Assembly: GCF_000827595.2 (NCBI RefSeq)
Contig: NZ_LN776180.1
Coordinates: 124,001-188,000 of the forward strand
Source: Necropsobacter massiliensis
Lineage (GTDB): Bacteria > Pseudomonadota > Gammaproteobacteria > Enterobacterales > Pasteurellaceae
DNA: 64,000 bases
Direction: 5' to 3'
Shown here: in pieces, positions 29,970 to 39,302 of the stretch
Position numbering within the stretch: position 1 is the stretch's first letter
Layout of the letters: each line of letters starts with the position of its first letter
Translations under genes and position numbers: made by a program
Notes under the pieces: generated by a model
Database searches by the model: none
What the model saw: the letters and a program-made list of their open reading frames with translations, nothing else
Told to the model about the DNA's origin: nothing

Positions 29970-29998
29970 TTGACAATCTTTGTTTAAATCGTTATCTG
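29970..29998 (+). promoter_or_regulatory. Candidate promoter of lysC
   Basis: TTGACA (29970-29975), 17-base spacer, weak -10 TATCTG (29993-29998). The remaining leader to the ATG is about 45 bases, too short for a lysine riboswitch. Confidence 0.45.
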
Positions 29999-30047
29999 TA
30001 TTGTTGAACACAATATCGCTTACCATTAATTATTAAGGAATTAACCT

Positions 30048-31403
30048 ATGCCTAATCTTTCAGTAGCTAAATTCGGCGGCACCAGCGTCGCCAATTATGC
30101 CGCTATGCGTGCCTGCGCGGAAATCGTCATTGCCGACCCCGCCACGCGCGTCGTGGTACTTTCCGCCTCGGCCGGCGTTACCAATTTATTAGTTGCACTC
30201 GCCAACGGTTGCGATGCGGCAGAACAAGCCAAACGGATGGCGGAAGTACGCCAAATTCAGGAAAACATTTTAAATGAATTGCAGGATGCCACGCAGGTTC
30301 GTCATAAAGTGGAGACCATCCTCGGCACCATTGAAAGCCTGGCGGAAGCCGCCAGTTTGGCGACTTCCCCGGCGCTTACCGACGAATTAATCTGCCAGGG
30401 TGAGATGATGTCCACCTTAATTTTCGTGCAGGTACTGAAAGAACTGCATGCCAACGCTACGTGGATCGATGTACGCACAGTCGTTGCCACCAACAGCCAT
30501 TTCGGCAAAGCCGCACCGAATGACGAACAAACCCGTAGAAACAGCGACAATATTCTGAAACCCTTGCTTGATCGCGGCGAACTGGTGATCACACAAGGTT
30601 TTATCGGTCGTGATCCACAAGGTAAAACCACCACCTTGGGGCGCGGCGGCAGCGATTATTCCGCAGCGCTACTGGCGGAAGTATTAGATGCCAAAGATGT
30701 ATTAATCTGGACCGATGTCGCCGGCATTTACACCACCGACCCGCGCATTGTGCCGAACGCACGTCGCATTGATACCATGAGTTTTGCCGAAGCGGCGGAA
30801 ATGGCGACTTTCGGCGCCAAAGTTTTGCACCCGGCAACCCTGCTGCCAGCGGTGCGCAGCAATATTCCGGTTTACGTCGGTTCCAGCAAAGCGCCACAAG
30901 ACGGCGGCACATGGGTCACGCGCGATCCGCAGCCGCGTCCGACTTTCCGTGCCATCGCCCTGCGCCGCGATCAGACCCTGCTCACCCTGTCCAGCCTCAG
31001 CATGCTGCATGCGCAGGGTTTTCTAGCCAATGTGTTCAGCATTCTGGCAAAACACAAAATTTCGGTGGATACCATTACGACTTCTGAAGTCAGTGTTGCG
31101 CTGACGCTGGATAAAACCGGCTCCGCCTCTTCCGGCGCTAATATGCTATCCGGCGAGTTGCTCGCCGAATTAAGCGAAGTATCCAGCGTAAAAGTGGATA
31201 CCGGGCTGTCGCTGGTGGCGTTGGTCGGCAATGATTTGCATATTACTGCCGGGCTGGCAAAACGGATTTTCGGCACGCTGGAAACCTACAATATCCGCAT
31301 GATCAGTTACGGCGCCAGCAGCAATAATGTCTGCATGCTGGTGCAAAGCGAACAAGCGGACGATGTCGTACGCGCACTGCATAAAAACCTGTTTGAAGCA
31401 TAG
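30048..31403 (+). CDS. lysC: Lysine-sensitive aspartokinase III
   Basis: Phosphorylates aspartate, the first step toward lysine, threonine and methionine. A single-function aspartokinase of 451 aa: kinase motif VAKFGGTSVANYAAM at the N terminus, RGGSDYSAALLAEVL and FGAKVLHPATLLP in the kinase half, and paired ACT domains from about residue 310 (TLLTLSSLSMLHAQGFLANV, KISVDTITTSE). E. coli LysC is inhibited by lysine; the ACT layout suggests the same. A terminator follows, so it is monocistronic. Confidence 0.93.
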   Translation: MPNLSVAKFGGTSVANYAAMRACAEIVIADPATRVVVLSASAGVTNLLVALANGCDAAEQAKRMAEVRQIQENILNELQDATQVRHKVETILGTIESLAEAASLATSPALTDELICQGEMMSTLIFVQVLKELHANATWIDVRTVVATNSHFGKAAPNDEQTRRNSDNILKPLLDRGELVITQGFIGRDPQGKTTTLGRGGSDYSAALLAEVLDAKDVLIWTDVAGIYTTDPRIVPNARRIDTMSFAEAAEMATFGAKVLHPATLLPAVRSNIPVYVGSSKAPQDGGTWVTRDPQPRPTFRAIALRRDQTLLTLSSLSMLHAQGFLANVFSILAKHKISVDTITTSEVSVALTLDKTGSASSGANMLSGELLAELSEVSSVKVDTGLSLVALVGNDLHITAGLAKRIFGTLETYNIRMISYGASSNNVCMLVQSEQADDVVRALHKNLFEA

Positions 31404-31407
31404 CGGC

Positions 31408-31438
31408 AAAAGAGCGGTAAAATCACCGCTCTTTTTTA
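31408..31438 (+). terminator. Terminator of lysC
   Basis: AAAGAGCGGT / ACCGCTCTTT perfect ten-base stem, loop AAAATC, T-rich tail. The arm resembles a USS with one changed base (AAGAGCGGT). Confidence 0.85.
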
Positions 31439-31540
31439 CTGCCGGAAAAGATACAAAGAAAATAACGATTTGGATTGAGATTAAGCGGATAAAATAGTAA
31501 AGTAATCAGCTGTTTGTTCATTCATAAAAACTCAGCTTAA

Positions 31541-32851
<1,311 letters not shown>

Positions 32852-32867
32852 CCGATATCAAACACAT

Positions 32868-32897
32868 AAGGGCGAAATATATTCGCCCTTTATTTTC
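32868..32897 (+). terminator. Terminator of purA
   Basis: AAGGGCGAA / TTCGCCCTT nine-base stem with loop ATATA, then TATTTTC. Confidence 0.8.
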
Positions 32898-32976
32898 ACT
32901 GTAATCGGCATAGCAGGGAAAATAGTTAATCAGAAAGAGGATTGAATATGCCGACCCACTGAAACATTGATTTTTA

Positions 32977-33882
32977 TCACCGCACTTTTTCTCCGCCGCA
33001 TTCTTCTAGCAGATTTGCCGTCAATTTCGCTAATATGCCGGTCATCAGAACAAAATCCGCATCAAAGCGCTGCGCAACATCTTCTTTTAAAATATCCTCG
33101 TTTTTGTCACGAATTTGATCGGCAAATTTCAACCGTTTCAAGCTGCAATCCTCATTCAACACAAAAGTTAAATGCTCTTCCCATTCCAATGCCAGTTTGC
33201 TGATCTGTTTGCCCGCCTGCAACAGCGATAGCATCTCATCCGTATCCAGCGCCTGCTGTTTACAACGGATCACTGCATTATCCTGACTGCCTTTCAACTC
33301 GGCATCTTCCAATACATTCAACCATTGCGGCAGCTTATCCTGTGCCACCCAATCGCTCATGACCAACGTCGGTTCATTGGCAAAACTCAACGGCACCACC
33401 GGCAGTGAACCCAAGGATTTACGCAATAACGCCAGCACGTCTTCCGCCCGTTTGCTTGATGCGGCATCCACATAAATCAGCTCATGTTGCGCATCAATCC
33501 ACAACGCGGTTTGCTGATGTTTGCTGAATGCGCGCGGCAATAACAGAGAAACCACGTCATCTTTTAACGCCTGCTTTTCTATTTTCTTCAGTTTGCGATT
33601 TTCTTTTTGTTCCAGCGCCTCAATACGACTGTCCAGCTCACGCTTAACCACATAAGAAGGCAGAATTTTCTCTTCTTTATGCGCGACCAGCAAAATCTGC
33701 TTACCAACGGAAAAATGCAATAACTCGCTGCCGGACAACGGATTTGCCCAGCCGAATTTACTCATATCCGCTTGACCGCAAGCATGGAATTCACATTGTG
33801 CCAACTGTTGCTGCAAGCGCTCCATATCCCAATCCAGTGTTTTTGTTAGGCGGAAAATCATCGCGTGCTTAAACCAAAACAT
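32977..33882 (-). CDS. rdgC: Recombination-associated protein RdgC
   Basis: Ring-shaped DNA-binding protein that restrains RecA (301 aa, family length 303). The N terminus MFWFKHAMIFRLTKTLDWD and the central PLLL-type segment SYVVKRELDSRIEALEQKEN with KLKKIEKQALKDDVVSLLLPRAF are characteristic. The C-terminal half contains KLALEWEEHLTFVLNEDCSL with the usual RdgC ending pattern. It is divergent from proC and convergent with purA. The last codons overlap a USS (CGGEKVR). Confidence 0.93.
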   Translation of the reverse strand: MFWFKHAMIFRLTKTLDWDMERLQQQLAQCEFHACGQADMSKFGWANPLSGSELLHFSVGKQILLVAHKEEKILPSYVVKRELDSRIEALEQKENRKLKKIEKQALKDDVVSLLLPRAFSKHQQTALWIDAQHELIYVDAASSKRAEDVLALLRKSLGSLPVVPLSFANEPTLVMSDWVAQDKLPQWLNVLEDAELKGSQDNAVIRCKQQALDTDEMLSLLQAGKQISKLALEWEEHLTFVLNEDCSLKRLKFADQIRDKNEDILKEDVAQRFDADFVLMTGILAKLTANLLEECGGEKVR

Positions 33883-33958
33883 AGTAGATCCTTATTATTA
33901 TTCAGGTAAAATGTATGCCTATATCGGTTTTCTATTGTAACTTATTCGGGATAAAAAT

Positions 33959-34774
33959 ATGCAACATAAATTCATTGCGTTTGTCGGCGGCGGTAATATG
34001 GCGCAGGCGATTGTTTTCGGGCTGTTAAAAAAAGACTATCCGGCACAGCACATTATCGTTTGCGATCCGAATGCGAACAGACGGGAACTGTTCGCCCGTC
34101 AAGGCGTGCAGGTCACGGCAGATAATCTGTCGGCGGTAAATCAAGCCGAAGTGGTGTTGCTGGCGGTAAAACCGCAGGTGATCGGCGCGGTCTGTTCGCC
34201 CTTAAGTGCGGTGGATTTTTCAGATAAATTATTAATTTCCATCGCCGCCGCCGTGCCGATTGCACGCTTGCGGGAATTGTTGCCCGGCGCACGGCATATC
34301 GTGCGTGTGATGCCGAATACGCCGGCGCTGGTTTCCGCAGGAATGGCGGGGCTATTTGCCGAACCGAATCTGCCTTCGGCATTTAAAACCTTTGCGCAGA
34401 ATTTATTAAATGCAGTCGGCGCAAGCTGCTGGGTGGAAAACGAATCGGATATGCATCTGGTAACCGCTGCTTCCGGCAGCAGCCCGGCGTATTTTTTCCA
34501 ATTTATGCACGCCATGCAGCAGGCATTGACGGCAATGGGGCTGAGCGAAACACAGGCACGTATGCTAGTGCAGCAATCCGCTTTGGGCGCGGCAAAAATG
34601 GCAGGAGAAAATCCACAAATTACGTTAGCTCAGCTACGCCAAAACGTCACCTCGAAAGGCGGTACTACCGCGGCGGCACTGGCGGTATTTGATCAGTATC
34701 AGCTTGAACAAATGGTACAACAGGCCATACAAGCCTGTGTGCAACGTTCACAAGAAATGGAAACACTGTTTTAA
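33959..34774 (+). CDS. proC: Pyrroline-5-carboxylate reductase
   Basis: Last step of proline synthesis. 271 aa with the Rossmann start FVGGGNMAQAIVFGLLKK, VRVMPNTPALVSAGMAGL around residue 118 and the C-terminal signature of P5C reductases (QNVTSKGGTTAAALAVFD). Its stop overlaps the start of the next gene (TAATG), so proC, the MFS gene and xerD are one tightly packed operon, as in H. influenzae. Confidence 0.97.
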   Translation: MQHKFIAFVGGGNMAQAIVFGLLKKDYPAQHIIVCDPNANRRELFARQGVQVTADNLSAVNQAEVVLLAVKPQVIGAVCSPLSAVDFSDKLLISIAAAVPIARLRELLPGARHIVRVMPNTPALVSAGMAGLFAEPNLPSAFKTFAQNLLNAVGASCWVENESDMHLVTAASGSSPAYFFQFMHAMQQALTAMGLSETQARMLVQQSALGAAKMAGENPQITLAQLRQNVTSKGGTTAAALAVFDQYQLEQMVQQAIQACVQRSQEMETLF

Positions 34775-35940
34775 TGAAAATCGCTCCTTTTACTTGGCTG
34801 GCACTGAGTTTTTTCGGTTATTACTGTGCCTACGGCGTCTTTGTGCCGTTTTTTCCTGTTTGGCTGAAATCGCAAGCGTACGGCGCCGAGACCATCGGCT
34901 TGATTTTGGCCTCTTCCTATTTATTCCGTTTTATCGGCGGCATTTTCTTCTCCGCCTTGGTCAAACGCGCCTCACAACTGCTGAATGCGTTGCGTTATCT
35001 GGCTTGGCTGAGTTGTGCCGTCATGTCGGTTATCGCATTTCTGGCCCAAAGTTTCTGGCTGCTATGCGCTGCAATTTGGCTATTTGCGATGTTAAATGCG
35101 GCGGGAATGCCGCTCAGTGATACGCTGGCGTCCACTTGGCAAAAGCAGATTCAGCTGGATTACGGTAAGGCGCGCTTGATCGGTTCTGCCGCCTTTGTGG
35201 TCGGCGTTACCTTATTCGGATATCTGATCGGGATTATCGGGGAAGCGTCTATTATTTGGATCTTAGCCGCGCTGCTAGGGCTGTATGCCGTGATGCAGAT
35301 GAATTCGCCGCATACGCCACCCCATGACGAAGCGGAAAGTGCGGTCGAAAATACGGTAACATTCAAACAATTACTGAAAGATAACACCACATTGCGCCTG
35401 CTGATCGCCATTTCGCTAATTCAAGGCTCCCATGCGGCTTATTATGCCTACAGTGTGCTGTATTGGACGGATTCTGGTCTTTCGGTGCAGACCACCAGTT
35501 TGCTGTGGGGATTAAGTGTCGTGGCGGAAATCGTGTTGTTTTTCTTTTCTACCAAATTATTCAAACACTGGAACGTCAGCCGTCTGTTTTATCTGTCTGC
35601 ACTGGCGGCAGCGCTACGCTGGGGCGTGTTGGGATCCACGCAGGAATTGGCGGTTATCGCCTCGGCACAACTGCTGCACAGCCTGACTTATGCTGCCGGT
35701 CATTATGCCATGGTGCGTTATATTACGACCCAGCCGCAAAATGCGATCGCCAAATTACAGGGATTATATAACGGTCTGTCCGGTTGCGCCGCCGTAGCGC
35801 TGCTGACGGCGCTATCTGGCGTGTTGTATCCGCTTTCGCCGTCACTAACGTTCGCTGTTATGAGCGCAGTCGCCTTAATCGCACTGTTATTTATTCCGCC
35901 GAAAGTGGAAGCCTTTTTACTTCGGAACGACGCTTCATGA
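34774..35940 (+). CDS. HcaT-like MFS permease
   Basis: A 388-aa, 12-segment permease of the phenylpropionate-permease (HcaT)/MFS_1-like group: GYYCAYGVFVPFFPVWLKSQ near the N terminus, then GLILASSYLFRFIGG, and SGCAAVALLTALSGVLYP near the end. In H. influenzae the same gene sits between proC and xerD. E. coli HcaT imports phenylpropionate, but nothing here supports that substrate. It overlaps proC by one base and xerD by four. Confidence 0.8.
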   Translation: MKIAPFTWLALSFFGYYCAYGVFVPFFPVWLKSQAYGAETIGLILASSYLFRFIGGIFFSALVKRASQLLNALRYLAWLSCAVMSVIAFLAQSFWLLCAAIWLFAMLNAAGMPLSDTLASTWQKQIQLDYGKARLIGSAAFVVGVTLFGYLIGIIGEASIIWILAALLGLYAVMQMNSPHTPPHDEAESAVENTVTFKQLLKDNTTLRLLIAISLIQGSHAAYYAYSVLYWTDSGLSVQTTSLLWGLSVVAEIVLFFFSTKLFKHWNVSRLFYLSALAAALRWGVLGSTQELAVIASAQLLHSLTYAAGHYAMVRYITTQPQNAIAKLQGLYNGLSGCAAVALLTALSGVLYPLSPSLTFAVMSAVALIALLFIPPKVEAFLLRNDAS

Positions 35941-36830
35941 AAGATTCTGCGCTGCTTGAACTGTTTCTCAACGAACTCTGGCTGGAAAAAGGCTTATCGG
36001 AAAATACCGTGCAATCTTACCGGCTGGATCTGACCGCACTTTGTCGTTGGCTGGAAAAACAAAACGGCAATCTGCTGACCTTAGATGCGGTGGATCTGCA
36101 AACGTTTCTCGGCGAACGACTGCAACAAGGCTATAAAGCCACCAGCACGGCGCGTTTGTTAAGCGCGCTGCGTAAGTTGTTTCAATATTTATACCGGGAA
36201 AAATACCGTCTTGACGATCCCAGTGCGGTATTAAGCTCGCCGAAACTGCCGGGACGGTTGCCTAAATACCTGAGCGAACAGCAGGTTACGGATTTGCTCA
36301 GTACGCCGAATACGGATGAACCGTTGGAATTGCGCGATAAAGCTATGTTGGAACTGCTTTATGCTACGGGGTTGCGGGTCAGCGAGCTGGTTTCTCTGAC
36401 TATCGACAGCATCAGTCTGAATCAAGGGGTTGTACGGGTCATCGGGAAAGGCAATAAAGAACGCATTGTGCCCATGGGCGAAGAGGCGGCTTATTGGCTG
36501 CGCCAGTTTATTCTGTATGGACGGGCACATTTACTCGCCGGGCAAAGCGCCGATACGCTGTTTCCGAGCCGTCGCGGCAGCCAAATGACACGCCAAACAT
36601 TCTGGCATCGGATCAAGCATTATGCCATTTTGGCGGAAATCGACTGCGATGCCCTATCGCCGCATGTGCTACGCCATGCCTTTGCCACGCATTTGGTGAA
36701 TCACGGCGCTGATCTGCGGGTGGTGCAAATGCTGCTTGGACACAGCGATTTATCCACGACGCAAATTTATACCCACGTTGCCAAGGAACGTTTAAAACAT
36801 CTGCACGCGCGTTATCACCCGCGCGGCTAG
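35937..36830 (+). CDS. xerD: Site-specific recombinase XerD
   Basis: Tyrosine recombinase that, with XerC, resolves chromosome dimers at dif. From the ATG overlapping the previous stop (ATGA) it has 297 aa, as in E. coli (298). Core-binding domain at residues about 1-85; catalytic residues are visible: Arg in TGLRVSELV, Lys in GKGNKERIVP, His-x-x-Arg in SPHVLRHAFATHLVNHG, His in LGHSDLSTTQIYTHV with the nucleophilic Tyr. Confidence 0.95.
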   Translation: MKDSALLELFLNELWLEKGLSENTVQSYRLDLTALCRWLEKQNGNLLTLDAVDLQTFLGERLQQGYKATSTARLLSALRKLFQYLYREKYRLDDPSAVLSSPKLPGRLPKYLSEQQVTDLLSTPNTDEPLELRDKAMLELLYATGLRVSELVSLTIDSISLNQGVVRVIGKGNKERIVPMGEEAAYWLRQFILYGRAHLLAGQSADTLFPSRRGSQMTRQTFWHRIKHYAILAEIDCDALSPHVLRHAFATHLVNHGADLRVVQMLLGHSDLSTTQIYTHVAKERLKHLHARYHPRG

Positions 36831-36834
36831 CGCA

Positions 36835-37482
36835 TTACTCAATGCCGAGCAATTTATGGGTTTGCAGGCTCAACAGCCATTTCGGTTTGTTGTTACGCTG
36901 ATTCAACAAGCCCAATTGGCGCACGGTATGCAACAGATTCATCTCGCCGCCGCTGTCGCAAGGCGACAGATAATAATAAGTCGCTCGAATCCGCGTTTCG
37001 ATTTCCGCACAAAAATCCAGCACGTCGCCGTCCGCTACAATCCGCACTTCATCGGCGGTTTTAATACAGCGCTGGCGATATTTGTCTTGATATTCGGCTT
37101 TCGGACTCACCGCAATATAATCGATTTGCGCCGCAACGGGCTTTAATCCGTTGGTTTCAATCGCAAGAAAATAACCCGCCTGTTTTAATTGTGCCAAAAG
37201 TGCGGTGAGTTTCGGCTGAATTGTAGGTTCGCCGCCAGTGATAATAATATTCTTGGCGGAAAAAGACCGCACTTTGCGCATAATCTCGCTTAAGCGCAGC
37301 CAGCGAAAACGGTTGAATTCTGTATCACACCAAGAACAAGCCAGATTGCATTTGCCGAAACGGATAAATACACAAGGCATACCGGTATTGGCGCCTTCGC
37401 CCTGTAGACTTTCAAAAATCTCTACGATGGCATACTGCGGTTCATCCGCAGCAGTTAGCATAATCGGTTCAATCTTCATCAT
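36835..37482 (-). CDS. queE: 7-carboxy-7-deazaguanine synthase QueE
   Basis: Radical SAM enzyme forming 7-carboxy-7-deazaguanine for queuosine. 215 aa from ATG 37482 (a second ATG follows at once; a GTG lies two codons earlier). The [4Fe-4S] motif Cys-x3-Cys-x2-Cys is in FGKCNLACSWCDTEF, the substrate motif in IFESLQGEGANTGMPCVFIR and ITGGEPTIQP. It overlaps the end of queD and has no ribosome site, so it is translationally coupled. Last gene of the queC-queD-queE operon. Confidence 0.95.
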   Translation of the reverse strand: MMKIEPIMLTAADEPQYAIVEIFESLQGEGANTGMPCVFIRFGKCNLACSWCDTEFNRFRWLRLSEIMRKVRSFSAKNIIITGGEPTIQPKLTALLAQLKQAGYFLAIETNGLKPVAAQIDYIAVSPKAEYQDKYRQRCIKTADEVRIVADGDVLDFCAEIETRIRATYYYLSPCDSGGEMNLLHTVRQLGLLNQRNNKPKWLLSLQTHKLLGIE

Positions 37483-37897
37483 AGGCACAAAACGAAGTCG
37501 GCGTTTCCCATAAACGAATTGCCGATACCGGCAATCCAGCTTCCCGTTTTAGGCGCTGAAAAATAAACCGCGCGATTTCTTCCGCCGTGGTGCGGGTCGG
37601 CATACCAAAGGTTTTCGAGTTCAACTCCTGTAGCAATGCCGCAATTCGGCATTCTCGCGGGCTGCTGGTATCATAAATAAAAGCATGATCCATCGGCGCT
37701 AAAATCAGTGCGTCGACCACCGCCTTGAGATCGGTAAAATCTATTACCATGCCTTTCTTTGCGCCCTGTGGATGCAAATCGCCCGCAATTTCTACCTGTA
37801 GTTTATAGGTATGCCCGTGCAGATTCTGGCATTTGCCGTCGTGTCCGTCGAGCAGATGCGCCATATCGAAACTGAATTCTTTTGAAACCTTAAACAT
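37469..37897 (-). CDS. queD: 6-carboxytetrahydropterin synthase QueD
   Basis: Converts dihydroneopterin triphosphate to 6-carboxytetrahydropterin. Length 142 aa from [16 protein letters not shown]; an upstream extension of 11 codons runs inside queC and is unlikely. Zinc ligands His in DMAHLLDGH and the [10 protein letters not shown] motif, plus the catalytic Cys in [10 protein letters not shown], are present. It overlaps queC by eight bases and queE by 14. A USS spans the queC-queD overlap. Confidence 0.95.
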   Translation of the reverse strand: MFKVSKEFSFDMAHLLDGHDGKCQNLHGHTYKLQVEIAGDLHPQGAKKGMVIDFTDLKAVVDALILAPMDHAFIYDTSSPRECRIAALLQELNSKTFGMPTRTTAEEIARFIFQRLKREAGLPVSAIRLWETPTSFCAYDED

Positions 37898-38576
37898 TTT
37901 GCACCGCACTTTTTTGTTGCAAATACTCATTCAGCCCTTTTTCGCGCAAGATACAGCTCGGGCATTCGCCGCAGCCTTGTTCAACGCCCATGTAGCAAGT
38001 ATGAGTATGTGTGCGGATATAGTCCAGCGCGCCCAGCTCGTCTGCCAGCGCCCAAGTTTGCGCTTTGGTCAGATACATTAAAGGCGTCCGCAAGTTGAAG
38101 GTATAGTCCATTGCCAGATTCAGCGTAACGTTCATAGACTTAATAAACACATCGCGACAATCGGGATAGCCGCTGAAATCTGTTTCGCACACACCGGCAA
38201 TAATATCGTGAATGCCGCGCCCTTTGGCATAAATCGCCGTATAAAGCAAAAACAGCGCATTACGCCCGTCCACAAAAGTATTCGGCACGCCATTATCGCC
38301 TGCTTTAATTGCGGCATCCGTGTGCATTAACGCATTGGTAGTGATGGTGCTTATCACTGAGGTGTCAATTAAGGTTTGTTTAACACCGAGATCCTGCGCA
38401 ATCCAAGCGGCTTTTTCCAATTCAATGGCATGGCGCTGACCATAACGGAACGTGACCGTTTCGACGTTTTGTACGCCATAATCGGCAATCGCCTGAATCA
38501 GGCAGGTGGTGGAATCCTGTCCACCGGAGAAAATGACAACCGCTTTGCGATCGCCCGTTTGAGTTGATAGAGACAT
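37890..38576 (-). CDS. queC: 7-cyano-7-deazaguanine (preQ0) synthase QueC
   Basis: ATP-dependent formation of preQ0 from carboxydeazaguanine. 228 aa from the ATG with AGGA five to six bases upstream. PP-loop motif [17 protein letters not shown] at the N terminus and the C-terminal zinc cysteines in [20 protein letters not shown]. The upstream extension (17 codons) is open only because it reads through the riboswitch region. First gene of queCDE; its ribosome site is part of a preQ1-I-type aptamer. Confidence 0.96.
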   Translation of the reverse strand: MSLSTQTGDRKAVVIFSGGQDSTTCLIQAIADYGVQNVETVTFRYGQRHAIELEKAAWIAQDLGVKQTLIDTSVISTITTNALMHTDAAIKAGDNGVPNTFVDGRNALFLLYTAIYAKGRGIHDIIAGVCETDFSGYPDCRDVFIKSMNVTLNLAMDYTFNLRTPLMYLTKAQTWALADELGALDYIRTHTHTCYMGVEQGCGECPSCILREKGLNEYLQQKSAVQNV

Positions 38577-38581
38577 AATTT

Positions 38582-38617
38582 TCCTAGTTTTTTTGCGTGG
38601 GAGGGTTGCGAACCACG
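38582..38617 (-). promoter_or_regulatory. preQ1-I riboswitch of queCDE
   Basis: On the minus strand, stem CGTGG / CCACG (5 bp) encloses a 12-base linker TTCGCAACCCTC whose last C is at the preQ1-binding position. It is followed by the A-rich tail CAAAAAAACTAGGA. Stem length, linker length, ligand C and the CTA of the tail align position by position with the B. subtilis queC aptamer. The tail ends in the queC ribosome site (AGGA at 38582-38585), so preQ1 binding should block translation. Confidence 0.8.
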
Positions 38618-38663
38618 TGAATATCAAGTGCCGCCATTTTACCCTGAAAGCGGCAATTGTCCA

Positions 38664-38692
38664 ACAAAAAAGCCCGTCATCACAGACGGGCT
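38664..38692 (-). terminator. Terminator of raiA
   Basis: Perfect eight-base stem AGCCCGTC / GACGGGCT, loop TGTGAT on the minus strand, followed by TTTTTTG. Separates raiA from the que operon. Confidence 0.85.
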
Positions 38693-38711
38693 GAATTAAG
38701 ATCTTGGTTGA

Positions 38712-39035
38712 TTATTCGGCAAACGAATCTTTTAAACGTTCGTCGGCTCGCCGAGCCTCACCTTTATGTTGCAATTTATTCAGTTGTTTTTCTAATTTTT
38801 CTTCAACTTCATTAATCGCTTTATACATATCTTCCGATTGACTGCTGGCAAATAAATCACCAAGCGGCGTACCAATTGAGGCGTCAACGGAAAAACCTTG
38901 CGGAAGTTTGTTTAAAATAAAATGCGGATTGATTAACTGAGTTTGCCATTTACCTAACTTAGCAAGTCTTTCTTCGATGTGAGCACGAATTGCAGGGGTG
39001 ATATCCATTTGTTTACTTGTGATATTTAGAGTCAT
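38712..39035 (-). CDS. raiA: Ribosome hibernation factor RaiA (YfiA)
   Basis: Binds the ribosomal decoding and peptidyl sites to inactivate idle 70S ribosomes. 107 aa with the HPF/RaiA fold: [40 protein letters not shown], and [20 protein letters not shown] with the basic C-terminal helix ([22 protein letters not shown] in part). H. influenzae has the orthologue. The divergent spacer to its right contains an unassigned promoter/terminator pair. Confidence 0.93.
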   Translation of the reverse strand: MTLNITSKQMDITPAIRAHIEERLAKLGKWQTQLINPHFILNKLPQGFSVDASIGTPLGDLFASSQSEDMYKAINEVEEKLEKQLNKLQHKGEARRADERLKDSFAE

Positions 39036-39212
39036 AGCATTTACCTCTTTGTTTTAATGAAGAGTATTTCTACTCCGTGAAATCCTTTAGTAACAACATA
39101 ACGTCGTTATCTTGACTTTTCAAGCACTTTATCGCGAATTTCATCGGAAAAAATAAAAATTATGATCCGGCTGGAAAATCTGAAAAAAGATACTGCCTTT
39201 TTAGTTGAAAAT

Positions 39213-39277
39213 TGCTATGATGAGAGAGTTTTTTACCCCAAAGAGTTGCTGATTTACATTAGCAACTCTTTGTTTTA
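39213..39277 (+). ncRNA. Candidate small RNA: orphan promoter and terminator
   Basis: Extended -10 TGCTATGAT (39213-39221) is followed by an 11-base perfect hairpin AAAGAGTTGCT / AGCAACTCTTT (39240-39272) and a TTTT tail. No + strand gene lies upstream (raiA is minus) and alsT-type gene downstream is also minus, so this terminator serves no known gene. Transcription from the -10 would give an RNA of about 50 bases with a single-stranded UUUUUUACCCC head. On the minus strand the hairpin lacks a T tail, so it is not the symporter terminator. Confidence 0.4.
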
Positions 39278-39302
39278 GCTTATCTTTTAAACAAGTTCCC
39301 AG

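Noticed and set aside
29953-30047. Lysine riboswitch before lysC
   Set aside because: Only about 95 bases separate the proA terminator from lysC; too short for an L box and no matching motifs.
39162-39278. A 38-codon frame over the raiA-side hairpin
   Set aside because: No ribosome site, and its end consists of the terminator hairpin; kept only as a minor alternative in the small-RNA finding.
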